From NCBI RefSeq assembly GCF_900454025.1, contig NZ_UGQM01000001.1, forward strand, positions 4,712,001 through 4,776,000: a DNA stretch of 64,000 bases, in the 5' to 3' direction. Made by a program: the position numbers and the translations under genes. Of the stretch, positions 1-7,367 are shown one piece after another. Within the stretch, counting starts at the first letter, position 1. Every line of letters begins with the position of its first letter. Source of the DNA: Mycolicibacterium gilvum (GTDB taxonomy: Bacteria > Actinomycetota > Actinomycetes > Mycobacteriales > Mycobacteriaceae). A model generated the notes under the pieces. It saw only the letters and a list, made by a program, of their open reading frames with translations. It did no database searches and was not told the origin of the DNA.

Positions 1-393
1 TTCGTTCCCGACCACGGCGACGAGGGCGACTTTACCCACCATCACGGGACGTTCCTGCTCGTCGGTGTTGGACAGCTCGGCGTCGAGCCTTTCGAGCACG
101 CGCTGTGTCACCGACGCGGGATGACCCAACCATATCGGCGAGCTGAGCACCAGAATGTCTGCGGCCAAGATCTTTTCGCGAATCTGTGGCCACTGATCAC
201 CTCCACCCATATCGGCCTCGACGCCCGGGGCGATGTCGTAGTCGACACAGCGCACCTGTTCGCAGTCAACACCGTGCGCCCGCAGGTTCTCGAAGACGTG
301 CTCGGCCATCAGCGCGCTACTGGATTCCGCAGGACTCGGCTTCAAACTGCAGATCAGAGCCACGGCGCGCAGCGACTGCTGATTGTGCTCCAT
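1..393 (-). CDS. Flavodoxin / NADPH-dependent FMN reductase family protein (C-terminus cut by window edge)
   Basis: Only the first 131 residues lie in the window and the frame is open at the left edge. A beta strand followed by SLKPSPAESSS (residues 16-26) resembles the phosphate-binding loop of flavodoxin-like FMN reductases. SSPIWLG at 84-90 followed by HPASVTQRVLERL matches the typical second FMN-contact segment of the WrbA/NADPH-dependent FMN reductase fold. Probably a cytosolic FMN-dependent oxidoreductase; the substrate cannot be inferred. The ATG start gives the family-typical N-terminus just before the first strand. It diverges from a small acidic-protein gene across about 90 bp that holds a SigF-like promoter facing the other way. 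Confidence 0.8.
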   Translation of the reverse strand, partial: MEHNQQSLRAVALICSLKPSPAESSSALMAEHVFENLRAHGVDCEQVRCVDYDIAPGVEADMGGGDQWPQIREKILAADILVLSSPIWLGHPASVTQRVLERLDAELSNTDEQERPVMVGKVALVAVVGNE

Positions 394-449
394 GCCGACG
401 AGATACCCGACGCCTCTGTCACCAAACGGCGAGGGCCATCACGTCACAC

Positions 450-473
450 GTTTGAAAGTAATTGCGTGGGGCA
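450..473 (+). promoter_or_regulatory. SigF-like promoter of the small acidic protein gene
   Basis: GTTT at 450-453, 15-bp spacer, GGGCA at 469-473. This is one mismatch from the GTTT-N15-GGGTA pattern seen at other genes in this window and close to the known mycobacterial SigF consensus. The ATG follows 11 bp after the -10 element, so any leader would be very short. Confidence 0.4.
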
Positions 474-484
474 TCTGTTCCCGC

Positions 485-664
485 ATGAGCAGCCCCCGCG
501 AAGAAAAGGCCGAAGCCGATACCGACGCCGACCCCAAGGTCGCCGGTTCACGGGCATCCGAAGGCGACGACGACCCGTCCGACGGACCGTACGTGGGGCG
601 TTCGAGCTCGGACGACGACTTCGACGCCGGCGAGTCGGGTGCCGAAGCGCGCAGTGACGACTGA
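485..664 (+). CDS. Small acidic hypothetical protein (59 aa)
   Basis: A 59-residue, very Asp/Glu/Ser-rich polypeptide with no hydrophobic core (SEGDDDPSDG and SSSDDDFDAGESG are the most acidic stretches), so probably intrinsically disordered. No domain is recognised. The ATG was chosen because it directly follows a SigF-like -10 element and because upstream in-frame sequence overlaps the divergent flavodoxin gene. A hairpin (681-699) follows the stop. Function unknown; the promoter pattern suggests a stress-induced protein, which is inference. It could still be a spurious frame, since it is short and of biased composition. Confidence 0.45.
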   Translation: MSSPREEKAEADTDADPKVAGSRASEGDDDPSDGPYVGRSSSDDDFDAGESGAEARSDD

Positions 665-680
665 CGGCTGCACCGGGACC

Positions 681-699
681 GGGTGACTCGACGTCACCC
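681..699. terminator. Hairpin between convergent genes
   Basis: Perfect 7-bp inverted repeat GGGTGAC-tcgac-GTCACCC in the 73-bp gap between the converging acidic-protein gene and the Rho-N gene. There is no U-tract, which is usual for mycobacterial terminator-like hairpins. It could serve either strand. Confidence 0.4.
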
Positions 700-737
700 C
701 CACGGGACCGGCCACACCGATCCCGGGCGCCGAAGCG

Positions 738-995
738 TCAGTGATTGCGCAGTTTGTCGATGAGCTTGCCTTTGGTGAGGTGGGAGTAACCCGACATCCC
801 CAGTTGCTTGGCTCGCTGTTTGAGGTCGCTGACCGTCCAGTCGTCGTACGACCCGGACTGTCCGCCTCTGCGTCCGACCGAGGATTTACCCTGGGCAGCA
901 GCAGCATTCGAAATGCGGGCTGCCTTCTCCTTCGAGTTCCCCTCTCGCCGGAGATCTTCGTACATCTTCTCGTTCTTGATCGATGAGTTGGGCAT
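738..995 (-). CDS. Rho-termination-factor N-terminal-like (SAP-type) domain protein, DUF7218-like
   Basis: An 85-aa basic protein. Residues 1-45 resemble the short DUF7218-type segment (KNEKMYEDLRREGNSKEKAARI). Residues 51-85 (YDDWTVSDLKQRAKQLG...LTKGKLIDKLRNH) form a helix-loop-helix like the Rho N-terminal/SAP fold, which binds nucleic acid. The internal ATG was chosen over an upstream one because it has a strong ribosome binding site, AGGAGGT, about 9 bp before it. A SigF-like promoter lies at 1034-1057. Likely a small stress-induced nucleic-acid-binding protein; the target is unknown. Confidence 0.8.
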   Translation of the reverse strand: MPNSSIKNEKMYEDLRREGNSKEKAARISNAAAAQGKSSVGRRGGQSGSYDDWTVSDLKQRAKQLGMSGYSHLTKGKLIDKLRNH

Positions 996-1033
996 AGAAC
1001 TCGGACCTCCTACCGATTGCTCTGTCGATTGGT

Positions 1034-1057
1034 TTCCCGGCCCGTCAGCAACCAAAC
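1034..1057 (-). promoter_or_regulatory. SigF-like promoter of the Rho-N protein gene
   Basis: On the minus strand GTTT (1057-1054), 15-bp spacer, GGGAA (1038-1034), one mismatch from GTTT-N15-GGGTA. It lies about 40 bp upstream of the start codon at 995, leaving room for the AGGAGGT ribosome binding site. Confidence 0.45.
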
Positions 1058-1061
1058 CCGA

Positions 1062-2084
1062 TCAACCACGTGCAACCCGCTTGATGAGTGTCCGGGTGGC
1101 CTTCTCCAGGATCGCCTGCGTCTCGTCGGGTTCTTTCGCCTTCTCAGCGCGGCGCACGGCCGACGCGATGGTCATGCCCTTGGCGTATCCGTCGACGACC
1201 CGAGGGTCGACATAGGACGCCCTGGCGACGGCGGGCGTGTTGCCCAGCTCAGACGACACCTCCTTCATCACCGCCGACGTCTCCTTCTTGATACGGGTCG
1301 CCGACGTCGGCTCCTTCGCGTCAGCAAACGCCGCGGCGGCGAGCACTGTGCCGTGCCACGTGCGCAGATCCTTGACGGTGAACTCTTCACCGACGAGCTC
1401 TTTGAACCGGGCATTGAGATCGTCGGCGCGCAGGTCGACCCACGCGCCGTCGGCCCCTCCGCGGCATACCAGCAGGCGCCCGGACCTGTCCTCTCTGCGC
1501 ATCAGTGAGCGCACGGCACGAACCACCTCGGGATCGTCGATCTCGACGTTGCGCTGCACGCCGCTCTTGGCCGGATACTCGAACACCACCGAGCCGTTCC
1601 GCAGCGTCACGTGCTCGCACAGCAACGTCGCGAGCCCGTAATGCTCGAATTCCTCGGCTGACTGCTCCCCGCCGGCGCGGAAGTATCCCCGGTCCAGCAG
1701 CTGCAGGGCGAGTGCCAGCACCCGATCGCGTTCCAGCCCGCGCCTGCCCAGATCCTTGGCGATCTGCGCACGCCACTCGGGAAGCCGGACCGACAACTCC
1801 AGCACGCGGTCGAACTTCTCCTCGGCCCGTTCCTGCTGCCACCGCTCGTGGTACAGGTATTGCCGCCGACCGGCGACGTCGGTGCCGACGGCCTGGATGT
1901 GCCCGTTCGGGCTGGGACTGATCCAGACGTTCTTCCACGCCGGGGGGATCACCAGATCTTTGATGCGCTGGGCGGTGTCGGGGTCGGCCAGCAGCTCACC
2001 GTCTGGACCGTAATACGCGAAGCCTTTACCGCGACGCTTACGGACGATCCCCGCCGAATTCAGCTTGCTTCGTGTGAGCCGCAC
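1062..2084 (-). CDS. DNA topoisomerase IB (poxvirus/eukaryote type)
   Basis: A 340-aa protein with the bacterial topoisomerase IB layout. The N-terminal domain contains GFAYYGPDG and VIPPAWKNVWISPSPNGHIQA. The catalytic domain contains KDLRTWHGT and a nucleophilic tyrosine in ARASYVDPRVVDGY (Tyr about residue 291). The enzyme relaxes supercoils by a 3'-phosphotyrosyl nick. Length is typical of the family. The start is a GTG (MRLTRSKLNSAG...). It lies between two genes that carry SigF-like promoters, but none was found for this gene itself. It is an accessory relaxase beside the essential type IA and gyrase enzymes, not a replacement. Confidence 0.92.
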   Translation of the reverse strand: MRLTRSKLNSAGIVRKRRGKGFAYYGPDGELLADPDTAQRIKDLVIPPAWKNVWISPSPNGHIQAVGTDVAGRRQYLYHERWQQERAEEKFDRVLELSVRLPEWRAQIAKDLGRRGLERDRVLALALQLLDRGYFRAGGEQSAEEFEHYGLATLLCEHVTLRNGSVVFEYPAKSGVQRNVEIDDPEVVRAVRSLMRREDRSGRLLVCRGGADGAWVDLRADDLNARFKELVGEEFTVKDLRTWHGTVLAAAAFADAKEPTSATRIKKETSAVMKEVSSELGNTPAVARASYVDPRVVDGYAKGMTIASAVRRAEKAKEPDETQAILEKATRTLIKRVARG

Positions 2085-2163
2085 TGCCGGGCACCTCGTT
2101 CATACCGTGACGTTGTCGTCGCGGAATACCCAATTCAGGTGTCCCCCACACTATTCGGCCAGC

Positions 2164-3345
2164 TCAGGGCTTCAGGATCACCTTGACGGCACCGTCCTGC
2201 TTCTTCTGGAAGATCTCATAGGCGTGGGGGGCCTGATCCAGGGGCAGCGTGTGGGTGGCGAAGGTGTCGACGCCCAGTGGATCCTCGTCGGTCAGCAGCG
2301 GCAGGATGTCATCGACCCACCGCTTGACGTTGGCCTGGCCCATGCGCACCTGAATCTGCTTGTCGAACATCGTCAGGATCGGCATCGGATCCGCCATACC
2401 CCCGTACACACCGATCACCGACAGCGTGCCCCCGCGCCGCACGCAGTCGATCGCCGTGTACAGCGCATCGAGACGGTCGACGCCCGCCTTCTTCATCATC
2501 GGCTTCGCGATGGCGTCGGGCAGGAACGCCGTCGCATCCTGCACGGCCTTGGCCACCGGCGATCCGTGCGCCTCCATACCGACCGCGTCGATGACCGAAT
2601 CGCTGCCACGACCGCTCGTCAGGCGGCGGACCTCGTCGCCGACAGATCCGTCGAGCGCCGAGGCGTCGATGGTGTGGATGCCCCGGGCCTTGGCCCGCGC
2701 GAGCCGTTCGGCCACGAAGTCGACGGCGAACACCGTGTGCCCCTTGTGCTGGGCGATCCTGGCCGCCATGTCGCCGATCGGCCCGAGACCGATGACGGTC
2801 ACCGTCCCGCCATCGGGAATGTCGGCGTAGGCCACCGACTGCCAGGCGGTGGGTAGCACGTCGGACAGGTAGACGAACCGCGAATCATCGGGCCCTTCAG
2901 GCACTTTGATATGGGTGAACTGCGCCTGCGGCACCCGCAGGTACTCCGCCTGCCCGCCCGGAACCGAGCCGTAGAGCTCGGAGAAACCGAACAGCGCGGC
3001 CCCCATGCCCTGCTCACGCACCTGCGTGGTCTCGCATTGGGTGTACAGCTTCATGTCGCACATGAAGCAGTGACCGCAGGAGATCTGGAACGGGATCACC
3101 ACCCGGTCGCCGACCGACAGGTTCGACACCTCCGCGCCCACCTCGCGCACGATTCCCATCGGTTCGTGCCCGAGGACGTCACCCTCGCTCATGAACGCCC
3201 CGAGAACCTCGTAGAGGTGCAGGTCCGAGCCGCAGATGTTGGTCGAGGTCACCTCGATGATCGCGTCGGTGGGTTGTTCGATCTTCGGATCGGCGACGGT
3301 GTCGACGCGCACGTCGCGCCGCCCATGCCATGTCACAGCCTTCAT
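2164..3345 (-). CDS. Zinc-dependent alcohol/formaldehyde-type dehydrogenase (MDR superfamily)
   Basis: 393 aa, medium-chain dehydrogenase. Catalytic zinc ligands are seen at Cys38 (TNICGSD) and His60-Glu61 (GHEPMG). The structural-zinc cysteines are Cys90, Cys93, Cys96 and Cys104. The Rossmann motif VIGLGPIGDMAA lies near residue 195. Length and the long insert between the zinc lobe and C-terminus resemble the glutathione-independent formaldehyde dehydrogenase branch, in which NAD stays tightly bound. The actual substrate is not decidable from sequence. A good SigF-type promoter (3357-3380) lies just upstream, placing it with the stress genes around it. Confidence 0.88.
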   Translation of the reverse strand: MKAVTWHGRRDVRVDTVADPKIEQPTDAIIEVTSTNICGSDLHLYEVLGAFMSEGDVLGHEPMGIVREVGAEVSNLSVGDRVVIPFQISCGHCFMCDMKLYTQCETTQVREQGMGAALFGFSELYGSVPGGQAEYLRVPQAQFTHIKVPEGPDDSRFVYLSDVLPTAWQSVAYADIPDGGTVTVIGLGPIGDMAARIAQHKGHTVFAVDFVAERLARAKARGIHTIDASALDGSVGDEVRRLTSGRGSDSVIDAVGMEAHGSPVAKAVQDATAFLPDAIAKPMMKKAGVDRLDALYTAIDCVRRGGTLSVIGVYGGMADPMPILTMFDKQIQVRMGQANVKRWVDDILPLLTDEDPLGVDTFATHTLPLDQAPHAYEIFQKKQDGAVKVILKP

Positions 3346-3356
3346 GCCCGCTCACC

Positions 3357-3380
3357 TACCCTGTGACGATTCCCTCAAAC
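3357..3380 (-). promoter_or_regulatory. SigF-type promoter of the zinc dehydrogenase
   Basis: Minus strand GTTT (3380-3377), exactly 15 bp, GGGTA (3361-3357), a full match to the pattern. The ATG at 3345 is 11 bp beyond the -10 element, so the leader would be only a few nucleotides. Confidence 0.6.
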
Positions 3381-3449
3381 GTCGAGGGCCGCGCGCCGTT
3401 TCATCAAGATCAGAAGCGGCAATGCTCCGACGGCCGGAGGAGGTGCGCG

Positions 3450-3953
3450 ATGAGTGAACAACGCAGCGGCGGTGCCGCGTTCGAGAAACTGGTGTCCCTG
3501 CTCGACTATCCGATGTTCGTCGTCACCACCGTCGTCGGCGACCGCAAGGCGGGCTGCCTCGTCGGGTTCACCTCTCAGACCAGCATCAACCCGCCCCGCT
3601 TTCTGGTCGGCCTGTCCCGGAAGAACCACACCTTCACCGTGGCCCAGGACGCCGACTACCTGGCGGTGCACATACTGCCCCGCGATCAGCCGGCGCTGGC
3701 AGAGCTGTTCGGCGGCACCTCCGGGGACTCGGTCGACAAGTTCGACGAATGTGATTGGCGCCCAGGCCCGCACGGACTACCGATCCTCGACGGCGCGACC
3801 GGGTGGTTCGCCGGCCGGGTGATCCGGCGCTTCGACGTCGGAGACCACGTCGCACACCTCCTCGAGCCTGTCGACGGCAGCGCACCGGACACGCTGGGCG
3901 AGTTGCTCAGCTTCTCCGATGTCCGCGACATCGAGCCCGGGCACGACGCATGA
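3450..3953 (+). CDS. Flavin reductase-like (FMN-binding split barrel) protein
   Basis: 167 aa. The sequence FEKLVSLLDYPMFVVTTVVGDRKAGCLVGFTSQTSI and the following PPRFLVGLSRKNHTF are typical of the flavin reductase domain found in two-component monooxygenase reductases and related flavoproteins. The internal ATG is preceded by GGAGGAGGT, which decides the start. Its stop overlaps the start of the RibD-like reductase (ATGA), so the two are translationally coupled and probably act in related flavin chemistry. It may supply reduced flavin or be a flavin-dependent enzyme itself; which one is not visible. Confidence 0.85.
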   Translation: MSEQRSGGAAFEKLVSLLDYPMFVVTTVVGDRKAGCLVGFTSQTSINPPRFLVGLSRKNHTFTVAQDADYLAVHILPRDQPALAELFGGTSGDSVDKFDECDWRPGPHGLPILDGATGWFAGRVIRRFDVGDHVAHLLEPVDGSAPDTLGELLSFSDVRDIEPGHDA

Positions 3954-4657
3954 CCGAGGTACGCACCATCTCCGGGGAGACTCCCGTCGAGGATCACGGC
4001 TACCGACCCGCCCCGCCCGGTCTGCGCGCCAACATGATCTTCAGCGCCGACGGCGCCGCCGCGTTCGGCGGGCGCGCGGGCCCGCTGTCGTGCCCCGCGG
4101 ACTACCAGCTGCTGCTGGCGCTTCGCGCCTATGCCGATGTCGTACTCGTCGGCGCCGGCACCGCCCGCGCCGAAAGCTACGGTCCGGTGGCGCTTCGACC
4201 GGACCACCGCGCTCAGCGACGTGAACTGGGGCTCGGTGTGCAGCCACCGCCCCTGGCGGTCGTATCGCGCAGCGGGCGGCTTCCGGAGAGCATCTTCGCG
4301 GGTCCGGTGCCTCCGATCCTGATCACCAGCGCGCAGGGCGCGCGGGAGTGCTCCGAAAAGCGCTGCCAGATCGTGGTTTCCGGCGACGATGCAGTCGACG
4401 TTGCCGGCGCGGTGCACCAGTTGCGCAGCGACGGCATGGAGCGGGTGCTGTGTGAAGGCGGGCCGACGCTGCTCGACGAGTTGGTGACCGCCGACCTGGT
4501 CGACGAATTGTGCGTCACGCTGGCACCACGGCTGGCCGGCAGCCAGCCGGTCGGCAGCGGCACACCGGCGGACATCGCCGCGCCCGCACCCATGCGACTG
4601 GGCCGGGTGTTGGTCGACCCCGACGGCTATCTGTTCCTGACCTACCGTCGCGCGTGA
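3950..4657 (+). CDS. RibD C-terminal / dihydrofolate-reductase-like pyrimidine reductase
   Basis: 235 aa of the RibD_C fold (NADPH-dependent reductase of 5-amino-6-ribosylamino-uracil-type substrates and related reductases). Seen: ANMIFSADGAAAFGG near residues 28-42, LVGAGTARAESYGP, and the cofactor-site motif LCEGGPTLLDELV. It lacks the RibD deaminase domain, so it is a stand-alone reductase. It could be a riboflavin-pathway paralogue or a deazaflavin/F420-related reductase. The ATGA overlap with the flavin reductase gene indicates co-translation. Its 3' end is followed by three copies of a 26-bp tandem repeat. Confidence 0.8.
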   Translation: MTEVRTISGETPVEDHGYRPAPPGLRANMIFSADGAAAFGGRAGPLSCPADYQLLLALRAYADVVLVGAGTARAESYGPVALRPDHRAQRRELGLGVQPPPLAVVSRSGRLPESIFAGPVPPILITSAQGARECSEKRCQIVVSGDDAVDVAGAVHQLRSDGMERVLCEGGPTLLDELVTADLVDELCVTLAPRLAGSQPVGSGTPADIAAPAPMRLGRVLVDPDGYLFLTYRRA

Positions 4658-4664
4658 AACACGC

Positions 4665-4742
4665 TCAGCCGGGCTCCGGTTGAATTGCCCTCAGCCGGGC
4701 TCCGGTTGAATTGCCCTCAGCCGGGCTCCGGTTGAATTGCCC
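4665..4742. repeat. Three perfect 26-bp tandem repeats plus a partial fourth copy
   Basis: Units 4665-4690, 4691-4716 and 4717-4742 are identical. A 10-bp partial copy at 4743-4752 is the actual 3' end (stop codon and last codons) of the downstream minus-strand SDR gene. The array therefore looks like repeated duplication of a segment starting at that gene's terminus. It fills the gap between two convergent genes. Confidence 0.95.
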
Positions 4743-5597
4743 TCAGCCGGGCAGTGTTTCTCCGCCGATCGGCGCCAGCACCTCGCCGCTGTAGTACGAC
4801 GACATCTGCGAGGCCGCGAAGAACACGTACGACGGTGCGATCTCATCCGGTTGGGCCGCCCGCTCCATCGGGACCTGCCCGCCGAACGACTCGACCTTCT
4901 CCGCATCCATGGTCGCCGGGATCAGAGGTGTCCACACCGGGCCCGGGGCCACACAGTTGACCCGGATCCTGCGCTCCGCCAACGACTGGGCAAGCGAGTA
5001 CGTCAACGCGATGACGGCCCCCTTCGTCGCCGAATAATCGATGAGGGACTTGTTGCCGCGCAATCCGTTGATGGAAGCGGTGTTGATGATCGCCGACCCG
5101 TCGGGCAGGTGGGACAGCGCCGCCTTCGTGACGTGGAAGAAGCTGTCGATGTTGACCGCGAATGTGCGACGCCACTGCTCGTCGGAGATCTCGGTCAGGT
5201 CGTCGGCCGGCGACTGGAACGCGACGTTGTTCACGACGATGTCCAGTCCTCCAAGCTCTTTCACCGTCTGCTCGACGGTGCTGCGGCAGTGCCCGGGCTC
5301 GGCGAGATCTCCGGGCAACTCGATACCCCGGCGGCCTTGCGCCTCGATCAGCGACACCGTGTGCGCGGCATCGGATGTCTCGTTGAGGTAGGCGATCGCC
5401 ACGTCGGCGCCCTCCTTGGCGAACGCGACCGCCACCGCTCTACCGATACCGGAATCGCCGCCGGTGATGAGCGCCTTCTTGCCGTCGAGCAGTCCACGGC
5501 CGACGTAGTCGCGCATGTCGTCGCGAGGGCGGTCGCTCATGTCCTGCGTCTCGCCGGGGTACGGAATCACAGCGTCGGGCGTCACGTCGTCGGTCAC
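4743..5597 (-). CDS. Short-chain dehydrogenase/reductase, GSP39/YghA type
   Basis: 284 aa. An N-terminal extension of about 40 residues (IPYPGETQDMSDRPRDDMRDY) is characteristic of the general-stress-protein-39/YghA subgroup. The NAD(P)-binding motif TGGDSGIG is at 45-52, NNVA near 123, and the catalytic set is Ser175, Tyr188 and Lys192. C-terminal YYSGEVLAPIGGETLPG is also typical. A perfect GTTT-N15-GGGTA promoter lies immediately upstream, fitting a stress-induced oxidoreductase. Divergent from the DUF4235 gene, which has the same promoter type. The substrate is unknown. Its last codons are duplicated in the adjacent tandem array. Confidence 0.9.
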   Translation of the reverse strand: MTDDVTPDAVIPYPGETQDMSDRPRDDMRDYVGRGLLDGKKALITGGDSGIGRAVAVAFAKEGADVAIAYLNETSDAAHTVSLIEAQGRRGIELPGDLAEPGHCRSTVEQTVKELGGLDIVVNNVAFQSPADDLTEISDEQWRRTFAVNIDSFFHVTKAALSHLPDGSAIINTASINGLRGNKSLIDYSATKGAVIALTYSLAQSLAERRIRVNCVAPGPVWTPLIPATMDAEKVESFGGQVPMERAAQPDEIAPSYVFFAASQMSSYYSGEVLAPIGGETLPG

Positions 5598-5607
5598 GGC
5601 GCCTGCG

Positions 5608-5631
5608 TACCCGGCGCATTCGGACCGAAAC
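5608..5631 (-). promoter_or_regulatory. SigF-type promoter of the GSP39-like SDR
   Basis: Minus strand GTTT (5631-5628), 15-bp spacer, GGGTA (5612-5608). Full match to the pattern; the start codon at 5597 follows 10 bp after the -10 element. Confidence 0.6.
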
Positions 5632-5751
5632 TACGGCGCAGGTGACTGTTCCTCACCCTCGCGGGTCGACCCCGCTCGCATGGAAAGCAGCAGCGCCCAC
5701 GACCAGGTCCCGTCTGTCGATCGTGCCACCGCTCGCAGGCGTCGTTCGTGC

Positions 5752-5775
5752 GTTTGGCCCAGCCCAGCCCGGGTA
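5752..5775 (+). promoter_or_regulatory. SigF-type promoter of the DUF4235 gene
   Basis: GTTT (5752-5755), 15-bp spacer, GGGTA (5771-5775). Together with 5608-5631 it makes the intergenic region a divergent pair of SigF-type promoters. About 120 bp between the two holds nothing else recognised. Confidence 0.6.
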
Positions 5776-5823
5776 GAGGAACCTCATCTGATTTGATGCA
5801 CCGCGCACGGAATGGAGTCGACG

Positions 5824-6099
5824 ATGAGCAAGGTCGCGCGATCGCTGTACACACCACTGTCGGTGGCCACCGGCGTAGGTGGAGGCCTGCTCGCCGGATC
5901 GCTGTTCGGCCAGATCTGGAAGCGGATCGGCGACAACGACCCAGAACCGCCGGATCCGAAGGATCTCACCCAGTCCGCGAAGACGGTCTTCATCGCCGCG
6001 GCCATTCAAGGGCTCATCATCGGCGTCGTCCGGGCATCCCTGCAACGGGCGAGCGCTCACGGCTACAAGGCCATGACCCACGAACTGCCGCCCTCTTAG
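5824..6099 (+). CDS. DUF4235 domain membrane protein
   Basis: 91 aa with two hydrophobic helices (about residues 8-30, VATGVGGGLLAGSLFGQIW, and 55-70, FIAAAIQGLIIGVVRA) joined by a Pro/Asp-rich loop, the DUF4235 pattern. No enzymatic residues are evident; probably a small inner-membrane protein of unknown function. The second ATG was chosen because GGAG lies 6 bp before it; a start 12 bp upstream is possible. SigF-type promoter upstream, hairpin terminator downstream. Confidence 0.82.
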   Translation: MSKVARSLYTPLSVATGVGGGLLAGSLFGQIWKRIGDNDPEPPDPKDLTQSAKTVFIAAAIQGLIIGVVRASLQRASAHGYKAMTHELPPS

Positions 6100-6124
6100 G
6101 CATCTCCTCCTGACTTCAAAGGAT

Positions 6125-6146
6125 TTGCTCAGCTACCGGTGAGCAA
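6125..6146 (+). terminator. Hairpin after the DUF4235 gene
   Basis: Perfect 7-bp stem TTGCTCA / TGAGCAA with an 8-nt loop, 25 bp after the stop codon and before the next plus-strand gene. No U-tract. Confidence 0.45.
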
Positions 6147-6177
6147 GTTCTCAGCCGGCGCTCTCACAGTATGAGAC

Positions 6178-6438
6178 ATGGCTGAAACCGTCGATTTTCG
6201 GCAGAATCGCAGCACCGTCACGACCGAATCGCAGCGAACGTGGCTGACCGCCGCCCTCGCCCTGATCGCGAGCTTCGCGATGATGCTGACCGCAGCATCG
6301 CACTCGGCCTCGCCAGTGGCGTACTGGACCGTATCCTCGATCGCGCTGGCGACCGCGCTGGTGGTGTTCGTCGCCGGTCAGCACGCATGGGGCGAGCTGG
6401 TGTCCAGCGCGCAGGCGGCCGGCGTGGTCGAGCGCTGA
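6178..6438 (+). CDS. Small two-helix membrane protein, unknown function
   Basis: 86 aa. After a polar N-terminus (about 20 residues) there are two transmembrane helices, about residues 23-42 (LTAALALIASFAMMLTAASH) and 48-68 (YWTVSSIALATALVVFVAG). No motif is recognised. The ATG is preceded by few ribosome-binding features and no clear promoter was found. It ends 10 bp before the stop of the convergent hydrolase gene. Reality is supported by codon usage (GC-rich third positions) and clean membrane topology. Confidence 0.6.
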   Translation: MAETVDFRQNRSTVTTESQRTWLTAALALIASFAMMLTAASHSASPVAYWTVSSIALATALVVFVAGQHAWGELVSSAQAAGVVER

Positions 6439-6448
6439 GCGCGCGGGG

Positions 6449-7330
6449 CTACCGGACCGGGCGCTCCGGAAACTCGTCGGCGACCGCGATCAGCTTGGCG
6501 CGCACCAGGTCCGGCTGCTCGTCGAGGATGAAATGGCCGCCGTCGACCACGTCGATCGTGTAGTCGTCGGCGCGGGCGGTCTCGGCCGACGCCAGATCCG
6601 GGTGGATCGCGGTGTCGCTGCGGCCGAACAACACCCGCGTCGGGACCGTCGACCAGCGTCGCTCGCCGTCACGCACACCCTTCGGGATCTCGCGGGTCAG
6701 GAATGTGCGGTAGGTGTCGCGCGCCGTCCTCGCCACGACGGGATCGCGGAACCGCTCGGCGTAGGTGCCCACCGTGGCCGCATCCAGCTTCGGGGCCGCC
6801 GCACGGAACACCACCTTCTCCAGATACCTGGTCCGCGTCTGCAGGGGCACCCCGGCCGAAGCCACCACCGGCTGGTAGAGCAGAAAACGCCACAGATGCG
6901 GCGCCATCACCTTCGGTGGCACCCACGGGTGGGCGATGTTCAACGCCAGATAGGCGTCGACACGGTCCGTGATCCGCAGCGCCAGCAGATGCCCGATGTA
7001 GCCACCCCAGTCGTGACCGACCAGCAGGAAACGGTCCAGCCCGAGCGCGTCGACCAGCGCCACCAGATCGGTGACGACGTCCTCTTTGGCCCAGCGGTGC
7101 GGCGGCGGACCCGACCAGCCGTAGCCGGGCAGATCGGGGGCGATGATCCGTAGCCCCGGGGGCGGGTCGGCGAGCAGGTCCCGGTAGGCCCAGTGATGCT
7201 GCGGCCAGCCGTGCAGCGCGAGGACGGGCCGACCGTCCTCGGGACCGGCCTCGGTGATGTGGAAATCGACCCCTCGGACGGTCACACGGTGGCGGCGCAC
7301 CCCAGCAATCGGCGGGGGTTGGTTGGTCAT
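6449..7330 (-). CDS. Alpha/beta hydrolase, epoxide-hydrolase/haloalkane-dehalogenase type
   Basis: 293 aa. HGWPQ at 40-44 provides the oxyanion motif. The nucleophile elbow VGHDWGG places Asp at 107, as in epoxide hydrolases and dehalogenases rather than the Ser of esterases. The acid loop is GRSDTAIHPD and the general base lies in DGGHFILDEQP. The sequence therefore predicts hydrolysis through an aspartyl-ester intermediate, most likely an epoxide hydrolase. The ATG has a -10-like TACTCT 7 bp upstream, consistent with a leaderless transcript. Divergent from prpE across 37 bp. Confidence 0.85.
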   Translation of the reverse strand: MTNQPPPIAGVRRHRVTVRGVDFHITEAGPEDGRPVLALHGWPQHHWAYRDLLADPPPGLRIIAPDLPGYGWSGPPPHRWAKEDVVTDLVALVDALGLDRFLLVGHDWGGYIGHLLALRITDRVDAYLALNIAHPWVPPKVMAPHLWRFLLYQPVVASAGVPLQTRTRYLEKVVFRAAAPKLDAATVGTYAERFRDPVVARTARDTYRTFLTREIPKGVRDGERRWSTVPTRVLFGRSDTAIHPDLASAETARADDYTIDVVDGGHFILDEQPDLVRAKLIAVADEFPERPVR

Positions 7331-7337
7331 GGCCCAG

Positions 7338-7361
7338 AGAGTAGTCCCCAGGGTCTACGGT
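7338..7361. promoter_or_regulatory. Divergent -10 elements of the hydrolase and prpE
   Basis: Minus strand TACTCT (7343-7338), 7 bp from the hydrolase ATG at 7330. Plus strand TACGGT (7356-7361), 6 bp from the prpE ATG at 7368. Both fit TANNNT placed so that transcription would start at the first base of the codon (leaderless). Confidence 0.45.
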
Positions 7362-7367
7362 GCTGCT

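Noticed and set aside
3390..3435. SigF-like GTTT element upstream of the flavin reductase
   Set aside because: No GGGTA-like -10 was found at a 15-17 bp spacing.
4665..4742. Possible CRISPR-like array
   Set aside because: The repeats are directly adjacent with no spacers, and one unit is the terminus of a gene; it is a tandem duplication.
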